Of a stretch of DNA of 41,885 bases, positions 9,724 to 18,226 are shown one piece after another. Origin of the DNA: Atopobiaceae bacterium (lineage in GTDB: Bacteria; Actinomycetota; Coriobacteriia; Coriobacteriales; Atopobiaceae); assembly GCA_017513965.1 (NCBI GenBank), contig JAFWMI010000280.1, positions 1-41,885 on the forward strand, read 5' to 3'. The stretch's first letter is position 1, and each line of letters opens with the position of its first letter. A model generated the notes under the pieces. That model did not search any database, was not told the origin of the DNA, and saw only the letters and a program-made list of their open reading frames with translations. A program made the translations under genes and the position numbers.

Positions 9724-9891
9724 GTGTTGTCCGCCTTCCTACGGGAGTGCTTGTGGAAAGCATAGCACGGCAGCCCATGGTAGGGGGCGCATTCAAAGCC
9801 ATTGGCCATTCGCCGACGTTCGCACATACGGAGCGGGGGCATGCGGCACCATAAAACAAAGCCGCACGCGAGCCGAGGAGGCTGAACACCC

Positions 9892-11151
9892 ATGCCGAGC
9901 GATAAACGCTACACCGTAGAGGGGTACTGGGACTGTCAGTATTGTGGAAGAACGGGCATTCGCGGCAGGTTTAAGAGTTGTCCCGGTTGTGGACACGGAC
10001 GCGATGCGTCGGTGCGCTTCTACACGATGGAGATTGACGAGGCGCATGCCATCACGCATGAGGAATTTGAGCGCCAGACGACCGAGGCGGACAAAAACTC
10101 ACACAGCGACTCGGCCAATTACACTCATGCGAGCATCATAGATGCCGCCGTGCCGTCCCTCTTTGACCGTGATGAGGGCGAGGGCAGGGGCGACGAGAGC
10201 GACGCGCACGACACCTCCGACTGGTACTGTGACTACTGTGACTCATATAACCCAGTCACGGCATCGTTTTGTCGCAATTGCGGGGCAGCCCGCGACCAAA
10301 GCTCAGGCAAGACCTACGCGCAGACGATGGGAACGATGGCGCGCACATACGACGCACAGGGCAACTTGGTAAAGGAGCGCGACCTCAGCGCTCGTCACAA
10401 AGAGAAGCCGGATCCAGCCAAGCACATATCGGCAAAGCCTGTCAAGAAGAAGCCAGGGTGCCTGAGGTTCGTGCTCATAGGCGGTTTGCTGCTGGTGTTT
10501 GCGGCGATTGTTATGGCGCTCGTGTTGCCCACAACCAAAGACATCACCGTGGATGGCTTTGACTGGGAGCAGACCATTGCCATAGAGCAGCTGCAGACGG
10601 TGGACGAGAGCGACTGGTCGTTGCCGTCGGGCGGGCGCTTGGAACGCAAGAGCGAGGAAATACGCAGCTACAACCGGGTGCTCGATCACTACGAGACGGT
10701 GGAGTACGAAGTGTCGGAGCAGGTAGTAGACCATTACGACACATATACCACCACGGTAGACAACGGGGATGGGACCTTCGACGTGGAGGAGCACTCCAAG
10801 CCGGTGTATACCACCGAATACCACACCGAGACACGGGAGGAGCCTGTGTACGTGAGCGTACCGGTCTTTGACACCAAGTACTACTACAAGATAGAACGAT
10901 GGGTGCACGAACGGGACGTGACGACGAGCGGCACCGACCACGACCCGTATTGGGGCGAGCCGAATCTCTCTGACGCGACGGGAGCGCACGGCACGGGCGA
11001 GGAGCGCGAGGCATCGCGTACGGGAACGTATGGGGTTACCGACAGCGAGGGTAAGCGCTATACGGCCGACGAGGACTTTTGGCGGTCGCTAGAAAAAGGA
11101 CAAACCATCACGGTGGAGGTACGTGGCGATCACATCACCCCCAAGGAGTAG
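9892..11151 (+). CDS. Double zinc-ribbon, single-span membrane protein of unknown function
   Basis: The 419-residue protein begins with two RanBP2-like zinc ribbons: WDCQYC...CPGC (C15, C18, C30, C33) and WYCDYC...CRNC (C113, C116, C127, C130). They are joined by an acidic linker. A basic stretch (KPVKKKPG) precedes one membrane helix at about 191-213. The remaining 200 residues, probably outside the cell, are rich in Tyr, Thr, Val and Glu in alternating patterns (for example YETVEYEVSEQVVDHYDTY), suggesting a beta-rich domain. The start follows GAGGAGG. I do not recognise a named family. Cytoplasmic zinc ribbons joined to an outer domain suggest a sensor or scaffold, which is inference only. 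Confidence 0.78.
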   Translation: MPSDKRYTVEGYWDCQYCGRTGIRGRFKSCPGCGHGRDASVRFYTMEIDEAHAITHEEFERQTTEADKNSHSDSANYTHASIIDAAVPSLFDRDEGEGRGDESDAHDTSDWYCDYCDSYNPVTASFCRNCGAARDQSSGKTYAQTMGTMARTYDAQGNLVKERDLSARHKEKPDPAKHISAKPVKKKPGCLRFVLIGGLLLVFAAIVMALVLPTTKDITVDGFDWEQTIAIEQLQTVDESDWSLPSGGRLERKSEEIRSYNRVLDHYETVEYEVSEQVVDHYDTYTTTVDNGDGTFDVEEHSKPVYTTEYHTETREEPVYVSVPVFDTKYYYKIERWVHERDVTTSGTDHDPYWGEPNLSDATGAHGTGEEREASRTGTYGVTDSEGKRYTADEDFWRSLEKGQTITVEVRGDHITPKE

Positions 11152-11173
11152 TTTTAATAGGCTGGCAAACCGT

Positions 11174-11250
11174 TAACCATTTGGGGACAGTCCCTTTTTG
11201 GTTCTAACCACAGAGGGACTGTCCCCAAATGGTTAGAGGGACTGTCCCTC
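11174..11250. repeat. Dispersed GGGACAGTCCC-type palindromic repeat, double copy
   Basis: Two 22-base arms (11174-11195 and 11214-11235) are exact inverted copies of each other, and each contains the smaller palindrome GGGACWGTCCC. A third core copy follows at 11236-11250. The same element occurs at 24204, 24422, 26648 and 36517 in this window, always between genes. It lies between the zinc-ribbon gene and argH and could form a large hairpin, but it has no clean terminal T-tract. Its mobility mechanism is unknown. Confidence 0.85.
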
Positions 11251-11255
11251 CGTTG

Positions 11256-11285
11256 TTGTGCGTCCTTCCTCGATTGCCGTACAAT
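11256..11285 (+). promoter_or_regulatory. Probable sigma-70-type promoter of argH
   Basis: TTGTGC (11256-11261), an 18-base spacer and TACAAT (11280-11285) lie about 35 bases before the argH start and just after the repeat cluster. The -10 box matches the consensus at five of six positions; the -35 box is weaker. Confidence 0.45.
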
Positions 11286-11320
11286 GATGCGCGACAACGG
11301 CTGCGCGACGGGAGGTTCAC

Positions 11321-12688
11321 ATGGCGCTGTGGGGTGGCAGGTTTGAGGGTGGCGTAGATGCCTTTACTCAAGAGTTTGGTGCGTCGCTCGAGGTAGACAA
11401 GCACATGGCTCAGCAGGACATTCGCGGGTCTATCGCCCATGCCACGATGCTGGCGGAACAAGGTGTTATCTCGCAAGAGGACAAAGACGCCATTGTGGCG
11501 GGACTTACCCAAATATCGGTCGAGATTGAGTCCGGCGAGTTTGCGTGGGACATCAATGACGAAGACGTGCACATGGCCGTGGAGCGCACGCTTACCGAGC
11601 GCATCGGCGCTGCGGGCGGTCGTCTGCATACGGGACGATCGCGTAACGACCAGGTGGCTACCGACATACGTCTGCTTGCCAAGGATTTGTGCGCTGAGCT
11701 GCTCGAGGGCAATCATGAGCTCCGTCGCGTGCTGGCGAACGTGGCCGAGGCCAACTTGGACGTGGTGATGCCAGGATACACGCATCTGCAACATGCTCAG
11801 CCCGTGCTCTTTTCTCATCACATGCTCGCGTACTTTTGGATGTTCGTACGTGACGCGACGCGTCTTAAGGCGGCATACGACGCGACAGACGCCAATCCGT
11901 TGGGTGCTGCGGCGTTGGCAGGAACCACGTACCCGCTCAATCGCACGCGGACCACGGAGCTGTTGGACTTTGCGCGTACGATTCCCAACTCGCTTGACGC
12001 CGTGAGCGATCGAGACTACCTGTTGGATCTTGAGTATGCCTGTGCCGTGAGCATGATGCACCTGAGTCGCCTGTGCGAGGAGATCGTGCTGTGGAGCAGC
12101 TCGGAGTTTGGGTTCATAACGCTCTCGGACGCGTATTCCACGGGAAGCTCCATTATGCCGCAGAAGAAGAACCCCGACTTCGCCGAGCTCACGCGGGGAA
12201 AGACCGGTCGCGTGTATGGCGACCTCATGGCGCTGCTCACCACCTGCAAGTCGCTGCCGTTGGCATACAACAAGGATTTGCAAGAGTGCAAGGAAGGGCC
12301 GATTGATGCGGCGCGCACGCTGGGTGACTGCATGGCAATAATGGCAGGCATGCTGGAGACCATGCGCGTTAACGAGAGCCGTATGCTGGAGGAGGCCGGC
12401 ACGGGCTTCTCGGCGGCTACGGACGTGGCAGACTACCTTGCCAAGCATGGCATGCCGTTTAGAGAGGCGCACGCCGTGGTTGGAAGGCTTGTGCTCGAGT
12501 GCGAGAAGCGCGGGTGTGGTCTAGAGGACCTTACGCTAGCTGAGCTGCAAGAGGCGAGCGATCTGTTTGGTGAGGACGTTGTGGGCACGCTCGACCCGGC
12601 AGGCATTGCCCGTGCCCGGACCACCTATGGCGGAACGGGTAACGACGTTGTGCTTGCCCAGCTGGCAGAGGCGCGCGCAACGTTGTAG
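11321..12688 (+). CDS. argH: Argininosuccinate lyase
   Basis: ArgH splits argininosuccinate into arginine and fumarate, the last step of arginine synthesis. The 455-residue length is normal. It begins with the characteristic MALWGGRFEGG and contains HTGRSRND near residue 100. It also carries the fumarase/aspartase-superfamily loop GSSIMPQKKNPD around 280, whose serine is the catalytic acid or base. The start follows GGGAGG. No argG or other arginine gene is adjacent, so it stands alone behind its own promoter. It ends 30 bases before the convergent DUF4143 ATPase gene. The enzyme is a cytoplasmic homotetramer in other bacteria. Confidence 0.97.
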   Translation: MALWGGRFEGGVDAFTQEFGASLEVDKHMAQQDIRGSIAHATMLAEQGVISQEDKDAIVAGLTQISVEIESGEFAWDINDEDVHMAVERTLTERIGAAGGRLHTGRSRNDQVATDIRLLAKDLCAELLEGNHELRRVLANVAEANLDVVMPGYTHLQHAQPVLFSHHMLAYFWMFVRDATRLKAAYDATDANPLGAAALAGTTYPLNRTRTTELLDFARTIPNSLDAVSDRDYLLDLEYACAVSMMHLSRLCEEIVLWSSSEFGFITLSDAYSTGSSIMPQKKNPDFAELTRGKTGRVYGDLMALLTTCKSLPLAYNKDLQECKEGPIDAARTLGDCMAIMAGMLETMRVNESRMLEEAGTGFSAATDVADYLAKHGMPFREAHAVVGRLVLECEKRGCGLEDLTLAELQEASDLFGEDVVGTLDPAGIARARTTYGGTGNDVVLAQLAEARATL

Positions 12689-12718
12689 TGCGAATGGAAG
12701 CAATGGCAATTGGCCCAA

Positions 12719-14038
12719 CTACAGCCGCGCAATGAGATGAGCGGCATAAAGCGGAATGTTCTCAACGATGCCCGAACGTGAGAAGTCATTTGCGCTGAGC
12801 ACAATTGCCTTGGAACACGCATACTCCGACATGAACTTCCTCAGGCTTTTGGACTTGATATTTGTCCCGGACTTTACCTCTATAGGTACTATTCCGCAGT
12901 TGAGCCTTGTGACAAAATCAACTTCGTTCACGCTGTTCACCCCCCAGTAATACGGGGTGAGCGAAGACGAAACAAGTTGCTGCATGACGTAATTCTCGGC
13001 CAAACCGCCACGAAAGCGTGCGGTTCGATTCCCGCTCGTTTCAAGATCGCTGGCCGTTGCATCGTAGGCGCATGACAAAAGGCCTGTATCGGCAAGATAC
13101 AGTTTAAAGGAGCTACGGTCCTCGAAGGACTTCAGGGGACTCTCGCCATCCGTAACGCGCGTACAGATACTCACAAGTCCGCTGGCGACGAGCCAGTCAA
13201 GTGCAGTTTTGTAACGATCGGCGCGTGCGCCGCTCTGTATGTTGCGCCAGACGAACTTGGTTGAGCCACCATCCTTTGCGAGCTGTTGGGGAACGCTCTC
13301 CCAAGTTGCTAGAATCTTTGCGGAGTCTACAGCCGATGCGTATTTGGTCATGTCTGCCACATACGCAGTAAGGATATCTCGCTGCTTGATGCGGACGTCT
13401 TGCATGCTTGCACCCTCCGCGTGCAGACGAACGGCCTCTGGCATGCCGCCCACCAGAAGATATGTCTTATACAGTTCGATCATCTCTTGGTGGAGCGGAC
13501 AGGGTAATAAATCTCGCGCACAGTCCTCAATGAGGGACAGACTCATTCTTTTGCCTTGGGCAATGCAAAATTCCTGGAAGCTCATGGGATGCATGGTTAA
13601 CATGTCGACGTGGCCTACGGGAAATGAAGTGCCTACGCGTGCAACGTGTATGCCGAGTAGACTGCCGGCTGTTGCCACGTGGAGATGGGGCATGTCTGTG
13701 CAGAAGTATTTGAGTGACGTGATCGCCTCGTCGCACTCCTGAATCTCATCTAGTATCAGCAACGCTTGACCTGGCGTAATGCTCACATTGAGCATGGCTT
13801 CGAGGGTGCGTATGATGCGCGTGGGCTCAAGGCTGCCTTCGAATGCTCGGCGTAGACTTGGTTGTCTGATAAAGTCGGCATGAACGACCGAAGAAAACTG
13901 CGTCTCGCCAAGCTGCAAGAGCGAGGTTGTCTTTCCTGTTTGACGAGCACCAAATAAGGCAAGCGGTTTTCTTCCCGCCTTTGATGCCCATTCCCTCAGT
14001 GTTTTGTCTATGGCCCGTTCCACAAGCAGTCCGATCAC
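12719..14038 (-). CDS. AAA-type ATPase with C-terminal DUF4143 domain
   Basis: The 439-residue protein has Walker A FGARQTGKTT (residues 29-38), Walker B LLILDEIQE near 95, and a sensor-like ATAGSLLG block. Its C-terminal half (LADTGLLSC, LAENYVMQQL, VNEVDFVTR, PIEVKSG) is the DUF4143 region, whose ExK-bearing end looks like a PD-(D/E)XK nuclease fold. Families of this kind are widespread in bacteria and archaea, their substrate is unknown, and they are often associated with mobile DNA. The likely start is GTG at 14038, directly abutting a large perfect palindrome; no good ribosome site is present, and GTG at 14023 is an alternative. It converges on argH. Confidence 0.88.
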   Translation of the reverse strand: MIGLLVERAIDKTLREWASKAGRKPLALFGARQTGKTTSLLQLGETQFSSVVHADFIRQPSLRRAFEGSLEPTRIIRTLEAMLNVSITPGQALLILDEIQECDEAITSLKYFCTDMPHLHVATAGSLLGIHVARVGTSFPVGHVDMLTMHPMSFQEFCIAQGKRMSLSLIEDCARDLLPCPLHQEMIELYKTYLLVGGMPEAVRLHAEGASMQDVRIKQRDILTAYVADMTKYASAVDSAKILATWESVPQQLAKDGGSTKFVWRNIQSGARADRYKTALDWLVASGLVSICTRVTDGESPLKSFEDRSSFKLYLADTGLLSCAYDATASDLETSGNRTARFRGGLAENYVMQQLVSSSLTPYYWGVNSVNEVDFVTRLNCGIVPIEVKSGTNIKSKSLRKFMSEYACSKAIVLSANDFSRSGIVENIPLYAAHLIARL

Positions 14039-14100
14039 GAAATATTTGACGCTTATGACAAATATTTTACGAAATATTTGTCATAAGCGTCAAATATTTC
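14039..14100. promoter_or_regulatory. Perfect 29-bp-arm palindrome before the DUF4143 ATPase gene
   Basis: The left arm (14039-14067) and right arm (14072-14100) are exact reverse complements around a 4-base centre, TACG. Each arm is itself a near-palindrome made of AATATTTG and CAAATATT half-sites, so the site holds four related half-sites. It is AT-rich within GC-rich surroundings and touches the start codon of the ATPase gene, which fits an operator covering the promoter or a translation-blocking hairpin. There is no T-tract in the terminator position. Confidence 0.85.
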
Positions 14101-14138
14101 AATATTGGTAGTTCCAATGAGCGCAGTGCCGCGGGAGG

Positions 14139-14174
14139 AAAAAACGCGGTCCCTCTCGTGAGCAGAGAGGGACC
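14139..14174 (-). terminator. Rho-independent terminator of the FN3 protein gene
   Basis: A 10-bp stem (14148-14157 with 14165-14174) has GGTCCCTCTC paired with GAGAGGGACC. On the minus strand it is followed by GCG and then six T. It lies 31 bases beyond the stop of the minus-strand gene at 14205. Confidence 0.88.
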
Positions 14175-14204
14175 CCACTTGAGGGTGCTAAGACGAATTG
14201 CGTG

Positions 14205-14834
14205 CTACATGCAAAGACGCTTGATCGCCTTGCCCTTGCTGTTGGCCTTGTAAACAGCCCCGCTCTTGGTGACGCACAGGTAACGCCATGTGGAGCGATC
14301 GAGCTCGTCGGAGCCAATAACGGCGAACGTCCTGTTGCTGTATGCCTTGGATTTGATGGTGTACCAGTCGCTCTTTCCCGTTTCTGCCCCGAGGTAGCGT
14401 TTGAGATACCTAATACGCGCCTTTTCGTTACCCACGCTTGCCTTCGTGTGTACGAACGTGAGGGTGGACCAAGCGCCATACACGCAATTGCCACCTACCC
14501 ATCGGTATGCGCGCACGCGCACACAGTAGAAGGTAGAGGGGCTGAGCTGCTCAAACGTTACGTTGGTGTTTTGAAAGTCGGCGCTCGACTGCTTCCAGGA
14601 ACGCTTCTTGTCGGTATAGAGCTCGCTCTGGTAGCCCGCGGCGCCCGAAACGGCCCTCCATTTGAGGGTAATTGTCCTCTTCTTGGCGGACCACGATGCG
14701 ATCTTTACCTTGGCCGGCTTGGTTGCGGCAAGCGCGTCCTGAGCATCGGGCACGGAAACGGCTGCGGCGAGTGCAATGGGCAGCGCAAGCGCACCCTTAA
14801 TGAACGAACGGCGAGAGACGGATGTATTGGCCAT
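14205..14834 (-). CDS. Tat-exported protein with a fibronectin type III-like domain
   Basis: The 209-residue protein starts with a twin-arginine signal, SRRSFIKG followed by a hydrophobic Ala/Leu stretch, with probable cleavage near DALA (about residue 36). Residues about 40-130 look like a fibronectin type III module: WSAKKRTITLKWRAVSGAAGYQ, then SPSTFYCVRVRAY. The C-terminal 75 residues are basic, with many Lys and Tyr (IKSKAYSNRTFAVIGSDELD), and are not recognised. Strong AAGGAGG precedes the ATG. It is monocistronic with its own terminator. Folding before export is implied by the Tat signal. Binding to the cell surface or to other proteins is a reasonable guess, not shown. Confidence 0.8.
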   Translation of the reverse strand: MANTSVSRRSFIKGALALPIALAAAVSVPDAQDALAATKPAKVKIASWSAKKRTITLKWRAVSGAAGYQSELYTDKKRSWKQSSADFQNTNVTFEQLSPSTFYCVRVRAYRWVGGNCVYGAWSTLTFVHTKASVGNEKARIRYLKRYLGAETGKSDWYTIKSKAYSNRTFAVIGSDELDRSTWRYLCVTKSGAVYKANSKGKAIKRLCM

Positions 14835-14953
14835 GAGTGCCTCCTTGCCCTATCAATTGTGGTATTGGCTCATATTCTAGCGCTTCCCGCTCTCAACAGG
14901 GGCGTACAAATGAGACGTCGTTCGGACGGGACGTGCGCCCCTTTGTCCGATTT

Positions 14954-15126
14954 GCGACCGCTGCGGGTCCGGCTAGCCGGCTTTGCGACCGCTGCGGGTC
15001 CGGCTTGCCGGCTTTGCTACCGCTGCGGGTCCGGCTAGCCGGCTTTGCGACCGCTGCGGGTCGAACTAGCCGCAGCGCTGGCGTTCCCGACAAGCCCCGC
15101 CCGCAGCGCTGGCGTTCCCGACAAGC
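14954..15126. repeat. 31-bp-period GC-rich tandem repeat upstream of purB
   Basis: Units begin at 14954, 14985, 15016 and 15047 (the last partial), each starting GCGACCGCTGCGGGTC or a one-base variant. Each full unit contains the palindrome CCGGCTAGCCGG or a near match. A different 26-base unit beginning CCGCAGCGCTGGCG is then repeated at 15070 and 15101, again 31 bases apart. The whole 14835-15238 interval has no gene; apart from this array I see only the FN3 gene's start side on the left and the purB ribosome site on the right. Confidence 0.85.
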
Positions 15127-15238
15127 GGGGCTCGAAGCTACCCCGCTTCCGCTTCCTGCTCCTTACAAACAACATCGGAGGGAGGTGCGCCTTGTTATAA
15201 AATGGCACGGAAGCATGCTACGCAGGAAGGGAATCCGA

Positions 15239-16585
15239 ATGATTGATCGATACACCCGCCCCGAGATGGGTCACATCTTCTCGCTGGAGAACAAGTACGC
15301 CATCTGGCAGGAAATCGAGGTGCTTGCCTGTGAGGCTCATGCCGAGATGGGCAAGATTGGGATTACGCGCGAGGAGGCCGCTTGGATTAGGGCGCACGCC
15401 TCTTTCAATCGCGAGGAAGTCGATGCCATTGAGGCCGTGACCAACCACGACGTGATTGCCTTCCTCACCAACATGGGGTCATACATCGATAGGGGCGTGC
15501 CCGAGGGTGACCCCAAGCCAAGTCGCTGGGTGCACTATGGCATGACGAGCTCGGACCTTGGCGATACGGCGTTGTGCTACCAGCTGGCGCAAGCTACTGA
15601 CCTCATCATCGAAGACGTACGCGAGCTGGGCAAAATCTGTCTGCGTCGTGCCTTTGAGGAGCGCGATACGCTGTGCGTGGGTCGCACGCATGGCATCCAC
15701 GCCGAGCCCATGACCTTTGGCATGAAGTTTGGCAGCTGGGCATGGGAGCTGCGCCGCGACCTCGACCGCCTGCTCGACGCCCGCAAGCAGGTTGCCGTGG
15801 GGGCCATATCAGGGGCGGTCGGCACGTATTCCTCCATTGACCCCTATATTGAACAGTACGTTTGCGAGCACATGGGCCTCTCGGGCGATCCGCTCTCCAC
15901 GCAGGTGGTAAGTCGTGACCATCACGCCTATTTGGCAAGCGTGCTTGCCACGACGGCGGCCACGTGCGAGCGTTTGGCGCTCGAGGTGCGCAACCATCAA
16001 AAGACCGATACCTTGGAGGCGGAGGAACCGTTCCGCACGGGGCAAAAGGGTAGCTCGGCGATGCCGCACAAGCGCAATCCCATTACCGTGGAGAAGGTCT
16101 GCGGCCTCTCGCGTGTGGTTAAGGCCAACGCCCAGGTGGCATTCGACAACGTGGCCCTGTGGCACGAGCGCGACATAAGCCACAGCTCAAACGAGCGCGT
16201 GGCGCTTGCCGACAGCTTTATTGCGCTGGACCACATGCTGCGTTGTCTCATTCGCATCATGGACGGGCTCGTGCTGTACCCAGCCCGCATGGTTGCCAAT
16301 CTCAACAGCACGCGTGGCCTCATATTCTCAAGCAAGGTCCTGCTGGCCTTGGTAGACACGGGCATTACGCGCGAGGAGGCATACAAGATCGTCCAGCGCA
16401 ACTCCATGGCGGTGTGGGATGACGTGCAGCAGGCGCGTGAGGGCGCAACGCTGCGCGAGAAGCTCGAGGCCGATCCCGATTGTACGTTGAGCCCCGCGGA
16501 GCTTGACCAAATCTTTGACCCCCATGCCTTCCTTACGCGCGTGGACGTGGTGTTCGACCGCCTTGAGCAGTTGAGTTTTGCGTAG
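15239..16585 (+). CDS. purB: Adenylosuccinate lyase
   Basis: PurB acts twice in purine synthesis, releasing fumarate from SAICAR and from adenylosuccinate. The 448-residue protein begins MIDRYTRPEMGHIFSLENK, matching the usual N terminus of the Bacillus-type enzyme. It has TSSDLGDTA, the HGIHAEPMTFG catalytic-histidine block and the superfamily loop GSSAMPHKRNP near residue 280. The start at 15239 follows GGAAGG. The reading frame is open further upstream only because it crosses the GC-rich tandem repeat, and that part is not coding. purC lies 4 kb downstream, so the purine genes here do not form an operon. Confidence 0.97.
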   Translation: MIDRYTRPEMGHIFSLENKYAIWQEIEVLACEAHAEMGKIGITREEAAWIRAHASFNREEVDAIEAVTNHDVIAFLTNMGSYIDRGVPEGDPKPSRWVHYGMTSSDLGDTALCYQLAQATDLIIEDVRELGKICLRRAFEERDTLCVGRTHGIHAEPMTFGMKFGSWAWELRRDLDRLLDARKQVAVGAISGAVGTYSSIDPYIEQYVCEHMGLSGDPLSTQVVSRDHHAYLASVLATTAATCERLALEVRNHQKTDTLEAEEPFRTGQKGSSAMPHKRNPITVEKVCGLSRVVKANAQVAFDNVALWHERDISHSSNERVALADSFIALDHMLRCLIRIMDGLVLYPARMVANLNSTRGLIFSSKVLLALVDTGITREEAYKIVQRNSMAVWDDVQQAREGATLREKLEADPDCTLSPAELDQIFDPHAFLTRVDVVFDRLEQLSFA

Positions 16586-16642
16586 GTTGGAAAGAAGCGA
16601 CGCTTGCAGGGGTATACTACGCAAAAACGATGGGGGAGGAAG

Positions 16643-16915
16643 ATGTACGAACTCGACTTTACACCGCAAAGGGTCTGCCCGCGCAACATTCACGTTGCCG
16701 TTAGCGACGATGGCTCAACCATCGAGCAGGTCGTCTTCTACGGAGGCTGCAACGGAAACACCAAGGCAGTGGCAAAGCTCGTGCAGGGCAAGTCGGTGGA
16801 CGAGATCGTAGCCCTGCTTGAAGGCAACGAATGCGGAGGCAGGGGCACCTCTTGTGCCGATCAAATGACCAAGGCCCTGCGCCAGGCGCAGGAGATGGCA
16901 CGTGCAGTGGCCTAA
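16643..16915 (+). CDS. TSCPD domain protein (TIGR03905 family)
   Basis: This small 90-residue protein matches the TSCPD family found at the C terminus of vitamin-B12-dependent ribonucleotide reductases and as stand-alone proteins. Recognisable pieces are VCPRNIHV, VVFYGGCNGNT and CGGRGTSCADQM, which supplies the family name. Its cysteines (C25 in the GGC region and those near the end) may bind metal, but function is not established. The start at 16643 follows GGGGGAGG closely; an ATG 13 codons upstream lacks a ribosome site. Its last 14 bases overlap the next gene, so the two are probably translated together. Confidence 0.82.
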   Translation: MYELDFTPQRVCPRNIHVAVSDDGSTIEQVVFYGGCNGNTKAVAKLVQGKSVDEIVALLEGNECGGRGTSCADQMTKALRQAQEMARAVA

Positions 16916-18104
16916 GCTTACCCGACGGGGCTTCTTCAAGGGCGTGGGTTTGGCATCTGCCACAGGCGCGGCCATTGGCTTGCTGCCAGGTTGCACGAAT
17001 CCCGAGCAACGCGAGGTGCCGGAGCCGCTGGTAGTCGATGCAGACAAAGCAATAAGCGTGCTCGAAGAGTACGAAGAAACCGACTTGGAGCTCAAAGAGT
17101 CCCAAGTATGGAATCTGCCCTTGGGATGCGTGCTGCACGAGGGTTCGGGCACATGGCTTCCTGCCACGCAGGCGGGGTCCTCGGCCTCGCCCATGGTAAA
17201 GGGCATGGCGTTCTCGAGCCAAGACGGATCGCTGGTGGAAGTCTTGCCCGACGTGCGGGGAGACAATCACACCACGGTCATATACGACGTGCGCTGTTCC
17301 GACGAGGTGTATGCATGGATTGAGCTCGACTTCCTTACGCATGGCTGGACGCTCTATGCGGCGGAGTTCGAGAATGGCAAGCTGGAAGGCAATGCCACCA
17401 AGCTTTGGGAAGCGGATGCGGACTATGATCCGCCGGGATTCGCCTGCGTGGGGCGACGGGTGCTCTGGCAAGTGACCCCAGCCCTCTCGGGCAACAAAAC
17501 CTCCGAGCACTCGTTCTGCTATCTGTGGAAGCGGGGAGACGAGAATGCCCAGGCGGTGGTTGAGTCACCTGGTCGTTTTCCCGTGGCCCCCTGCATCTCT
17601 GGCAACGTTGCGGTGCTTGTGCCTCGCGTTCGTGCGGACGAAGGCGTCTTCTATGGGGTGACCGCATACTCCCTGGAAGACGATCTGGAAACCGTGGTCG
17701 ATCAACTGGTGCTTCCCCAAACCATCAAGCCATTTCATGCTGCCTACGTCGGCGACCGATTTGCCATCTCCATTGAGGCGTCGTACAGCTCGGGTGGCAT
17801 GTTTGGCACCATGGGAACCTATATCGGCACGAGCGGCGGACCGTTCATAAAGCTCTCTCGCGAGCCAAGCGCCAACGTGGCGGGCAGGGGAGACCAGTTC
17901 ATAATCAAGAGTCGTACCTCGTACTTTGTTGTCGACGTACGCAAGTCCACCTACGCCATCCTCACGGCTGCGAACCGATGCGTGGACTACGGTGAGTTTC
18001 CCGCACGGGTGGGCGAGGTTGAGAACTTCGTGACCTTTGCCACGGTAAAGGACGAGCTGTCGGGCTACCCCGCCTCGGTTACCGCACGCCTGTTTCACTG
18101 GTAG
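16902..18104 (+). CDS. Tat-exported lipoprotein of unknown function
   Basis: The 400-residue protein begins with a twin-arginine motif (TRRGFFKG) and a short hydrophobic region ending GLLPGC, a lipobox, so the mature protein would start with a lipidated cysteine at about residue 26 on the outer face of the membrane. The remainder has repeated strand-like segments (for example PCISGNVAVLVPRV, GRGDQFIIKSRTSYFVVDV), suggestive of a beta-propeller, but I cannot name the family. The start is GTG, 14 bases inside the TSCPD gene. A stem-loop with arms CTGCCAC and GTGGCAG follows in the 122-base gap before the response regulator but lacks a T-run. Confidence 0.78.
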   Translation: MQWPKLTRRGFFKGVGLASATGAAIGLLPGCTNPEQREVPEPLVVDADKAISVLEEYEETDLELKESQVWNLPLGCVLHEGSGTWLPATQAGSSASPMVKGMAFSSQDGSLVEVLPDVRGDNHTTVIYDVRCSDEVYAWIELDFLTHGWTLYAAEFENGKLEGNATKLWEADADYDPPGFACVGRRVLWQVTPALSGNKTSEHSFCYLWKRGDENAQAVVESPGRFPVAPCISGNVAVLVPRVRADEGVFYGVTAYSLEDDLETVVDQLVLPQTIKPFHAAYVGDRFAISIEASYSSGGMFGTMGTYIGTSGGPFIKLSREPSANVAGRGDQFIIKSRTSYFVVDVRKSTYAILTAANRCVDYGEFPARVGEVENFVTFATVKDELSGYPASVTARLFHW

Positions 18105-18226
18105 GCATTTGGTTTTGGACAAACAATAATCTGCCACTGGTACCAGTTGCCCGTGGCAGGACCCGAGTTCTGCGGTAAAATGTTACTACCACAAATATCG
18201 CCTTAACGCAGAGTGAGGAGACGGCC

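Noticed and set aside
11204..12472. 422-codon minus-strand open frame
   Set aside because: It is antisense to argH, which is unambiguous.
14954..15126. CRISPR array
   Set aside because: The 31-base units are directly contiguous with no unique spacers, contain internal palindromes and have no cas genes nearby.
14837..15238. N-terminal extension of PurB
   Set aside because: The open frame runs through the 31-base tandem repeat; PurB family proteins start at MIDRYTRPEM, which has a ribosome site at 15239.
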